Below, in pieces: positions 62,362 to 64,000 of a stretch of 64,000 bases of DNA. A program made the position numbers and the translations under genes. This DNA is from a virus. The DNA lies in the IMG/VR virus record IMGVR_UViG_3300027976_000028, positions 1 through 64,000 of that record; one strand, 5' to 3'. Numbering within the stretch: position 1 is the first letter of the stretch; each line of letters starts with the position of its first letter. Under the pieces are notes generated by a model, which saw nothing but the letters and a program-made list of their open reading frames with translations, had not been told where the DNA came from and did no database searches.

Positions 62362-63588
62362 TTATGCTGCCGTTATATTTGTAAACACCTTGACAGGCGA
62401 GTGGTCTTCCACTGTTGTCGCAGTAATTATACACTTACTTAACCCTTCTGCTGCTAATTCTGGTAGATTAAACTGAATATCCAACAAAATTGTTTCAATA
62501 ATGTTCCTCAACCCACGAGCGCCTGTTTTCTTAGCAATACTTTTCTCTGCAATAGCAATACGTGCTTCATGAGTGAATTCTAACTCAACACCATCCATCT
62601 TAAATATCGCTGTAAACTCTTTCTCAATGCTATCTTCGGGCTCACACATAATACGAACAAGGTCTTCGGCAAGTAATGTATCAAGGGCAGCAATAACTGG
62701 AATACGTCCCATAAACTCAGGAATCATTCCAAATTTAACAAAGTCCTCGGGCTCTACATTGGCAATCCAATGATCAGTTTTTATATCGGCAGTGCCAATC
62801 TCTGCACCAAATCCAATCTTTATACCACCGGTCATACGTTTCTTGACTTGCTCGTCAAGACCAATGAATGCGCCGCCCAATATGAATAAGATATTCTTTG
62901 TATTGACTACATTAGTGGCACCAGCTGGATGTTTTCTTCCACCAGTAACCGGGACACGACATTCGGTACCTTCAATAAGTTTTAACAATGCCTGCTGTAC
63001 GCCTTCGCCACTTACGTCTCGGCTAATGCTGGCACTTTCACTCTTACGACCCTTCTTATCAATTTCGTCAATGTAGATGATACCACTCTCTGCCTTCTTA
63101 ATATCACCATCTGCACTTTGCAGTAAACGGTGGATGACACTTTCGACGTCATCACCTACATACCCAGATTCAGTTAATGTAGTAGCGTCGGCCATTGCAA
63201 ACGGGACGTTGATTCTCTCGGCAAGCTTTTTGGCAAGTAAAGTCTTACCGCTACCAGATGGTCCCACTAACAATACATTACTTTTCTTAATAAGATCGTT
63301 GTCGCTACCTTGACTAAGTCGTTTATAGTGATTACGTACAGCTACACTTAATTGACGCTTAGCCATATGCTGCCCAATAATGAATCGGTCAAGGTATGTC
63401 TTAATTTCCAACGGAGTAGTAGCATCGTCAAATGTAGAAGGTGCTGTTCCTTTATTGGTGGACAATGCTTCTAAACATAAGTTGATGCAAGAATTGCATA
63501 TATATGCGCTATCGCCGGCAATTAGCGCATCAACTTCGTCTCTGTGTTTATTACAGAAACTACATACAAGATTTTGTACTTTATCCAA
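62362..63588 (-). CDS. clpX: ClpX AAA+ unfoldase
   Basis: 408 aa, near full length. N-terminal zinc domain ([16 protein letters not shown]), Walker [13 protein letters not shown], pore loop GYVGDD, Walker [13 protein letters not shown] loop GGRKHP, and IGFGAE in the position of the ClpP-docking IGF loop. Everything needed to partner with host ClpP is present. Operon with bS21. Confidence 0.94.
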   Translation of the reverse strand: MDKVQNLVCSFCNKHRDEVDALIAGDSAYICNSCINLCLEALSTNKGTAPSTFDDATTPLEIKTYLDRFIIGQHMAKRQLSVAVRNHYKRLSQGSDNDLIKKSNVLLVGPSGSGKTLLAKKLAERINVPFAMADATTLTESGYVGDDVESVIHRLLQSADGDIKKAESGIIYIDEIDKKGRKSESASISRDVSGEGVQQALLKLIEGTECRVPVTGGRKHPAGATNVVNTKNILFILGGAFIGLDEQVKKRMTGGIKIGFGAEIGTADIKTDHWIANVEPEDFVKFGMIPEFMGRIPVIAALDTLLAEDLVRIMCEPEDSIEKEFTAIFKMDGVELEFTHEARIAIAEKSIAKKTGARGLRNIIETILLDIQFNLPELAAEGLSKCIITATTVEDHSPVKVFTNITAA

Positions 63589-64000
63589 AACTAGACTCCA
63601 AAAGATTGCTAAGTGATGCTATGTCAGAGAATGACGGGATTTGAATTGCATGTAGCAATGTAATGAACTCATCATTTCCGGGCTTTACATAGAAGACGAC
63701 TGGGTGCTCTAATTTACACATCGCCAATGCCATGCGAATTTCATGCTCTGAGCATGTTGACATATCAACAATAACAAGCTGACAATTATCAACAACATGC
63801 CAATACCAGATCCATGCCTTGGGATCTGGGTGTCCAGATTCGTTAGCATAAAAGGTAAGTTGATCGGATTGTACCCCTTCTTCGACCATCTCAATTACTT
63901 CATCTTGCCATGCTTTGTCATTGCTAACAAGGCAGATGCTTAGTCCGCTTGCGGGAATGTGTAATGTAGGTGGACTAACCACATATACGTTTGAATCTTT
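63581..64000 (-). CDS. Hypothetical protein, start beyond the window
   Basis: The open frame runs to the right edge (the first GTG inside is at 63982, giving 133 aa). Rossmann-like pattern: [24 protein letters not shown], then [22 protein letters not shown] and [13 protein letters not shown], reminiscent of nucleotide- or sugar-binding folds. Overlaps clpX by 8 bases. Not assigned. Confidence 0.55.
   Translation of the reverse strand, partial: KDSNVYVVSPPTLHIPASGLSICLVSNDKAWQDEVIEMVEEGVQSDQLTFYANESGHPDPKAWIWYWHVVDNCQLVIVDMSTCSEHEIRMALAMCKLEHPVVFYVKPGNDEFITLLHAIQIPSFSDIASLSNLLESSFG

Noticed and set aside
1-64000. tRNA genes, rRNA, CRISPR arrays, insertion sequences
   Set aside because: I looked for tRNA arms (GGTTCGA-type loops with matching acceptor ends), regular short repeats and terminal inverted repeats on both strands and saw none convincing. 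A tRNA scan would settle the first point.

Overview
The window looks like part of the genome of a large, tailed, T4-superfamily (myovirus-type) phage of a Gram-negative bacterium. Reasons: dense overlapping genes on both strands; T4-type late promoter motifs (TATAAATA or CTAAATA) in front of virion-type genes; near-consensus sigma70 early promoters; a T4 gp44-like clamp loader, PhoH, a GH19 endolysin and an overlapping spanin pair with an outer-membrane lipobox. Host-like genes (ClpA, ClpS, ClpX, DnaJ, GroES-like, IF-1, bS21, A-type Fe-S carrier, QueC/QueD) recall huge phages. A phasin-like and a BPSL0761-like protein hint at a proteobacterial host, possibly one that makes polyhydroxyalkanoate (inference). 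I recognised no tRNA gene, CRISPR array or insertion sequence.

Layout. 0-3.6 kb (+): small early genes, including a GIY-YIG nuclease, a signal-peptide-bearing HNH nuclease and a TraR/DksA-like zinc finger. 3.6-18.9 kb (+): a late block of proteins sharing a short N-terminus that resembles the T4 capsid-targeting sequence. Three are very large and studded with prohead-protease-like sites (hydrophobic-x-Glu before Gly/Ala/Ser), as if they were polyproteins. Their modules resemble kinase, ADP-ribosyltransferase, GNAT acetyltransferase, ParB-like, nucleotidyltransferase, PD-(D/E)XK nuclease and phospholipase A2 folds. 18.9-19.5 kb: endolysin. 19.5-21.4 kb (-): a tandem family of small proteins ending in an LRWG-like motif, behind a DsbA-like gene. 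21.5-27 kb: more putative capsid-targeted proteins (including an amidoligase-like one), an SGNH hydrolase, a phasin-like protein and an HNH endonuclease. 28-33.3 kb (-): fibre/appendage genes, including a collagen-like protein.

33.3-48.9 kb (mostly -): ClpA, DnaJ, spanins, IF-1, PhoH (+), HAD phosphatase, clamp loader, GroES-like co-chaperonin, a DNA polymerase III alpha fragment, IscA/ErpA-like protein, QueD and a DexA-like exonuclease. 48.9-57.3 kb: many tiny early genes with strong promoters and ATGA overlaps. 57.3-60.6 kb: four genes with the HxD motif of Fe(II)/2-oxoglutarate oxygenases around QueC. 60.6-64 kb: SprT-like protease, nucleotidase, ClpS, bS21 and ClpX. A free-standing homing-endonuclease family with a conserved hairpin leader occurs three times (13.6, 38.7 and 46.1 kb), two copies being deleted remnants.

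How it may fit together (inference). Early promoters serve host takeover and nucleotide/DNA metabolism. Late TATAAATA promoters, many only 4-5 bases from the start codon, serve virion proteins. The predicted packaged proteins would be trimmed or cut apart by the prohead protease and injected with the DNA. The phage-encoded ClpA/ClpS/ClpX keep ClpP-docking-like loops but have no ClpP here, suggesting they redirect host ClpP. IF-1 plus bS21 suggest altered translation initiation.
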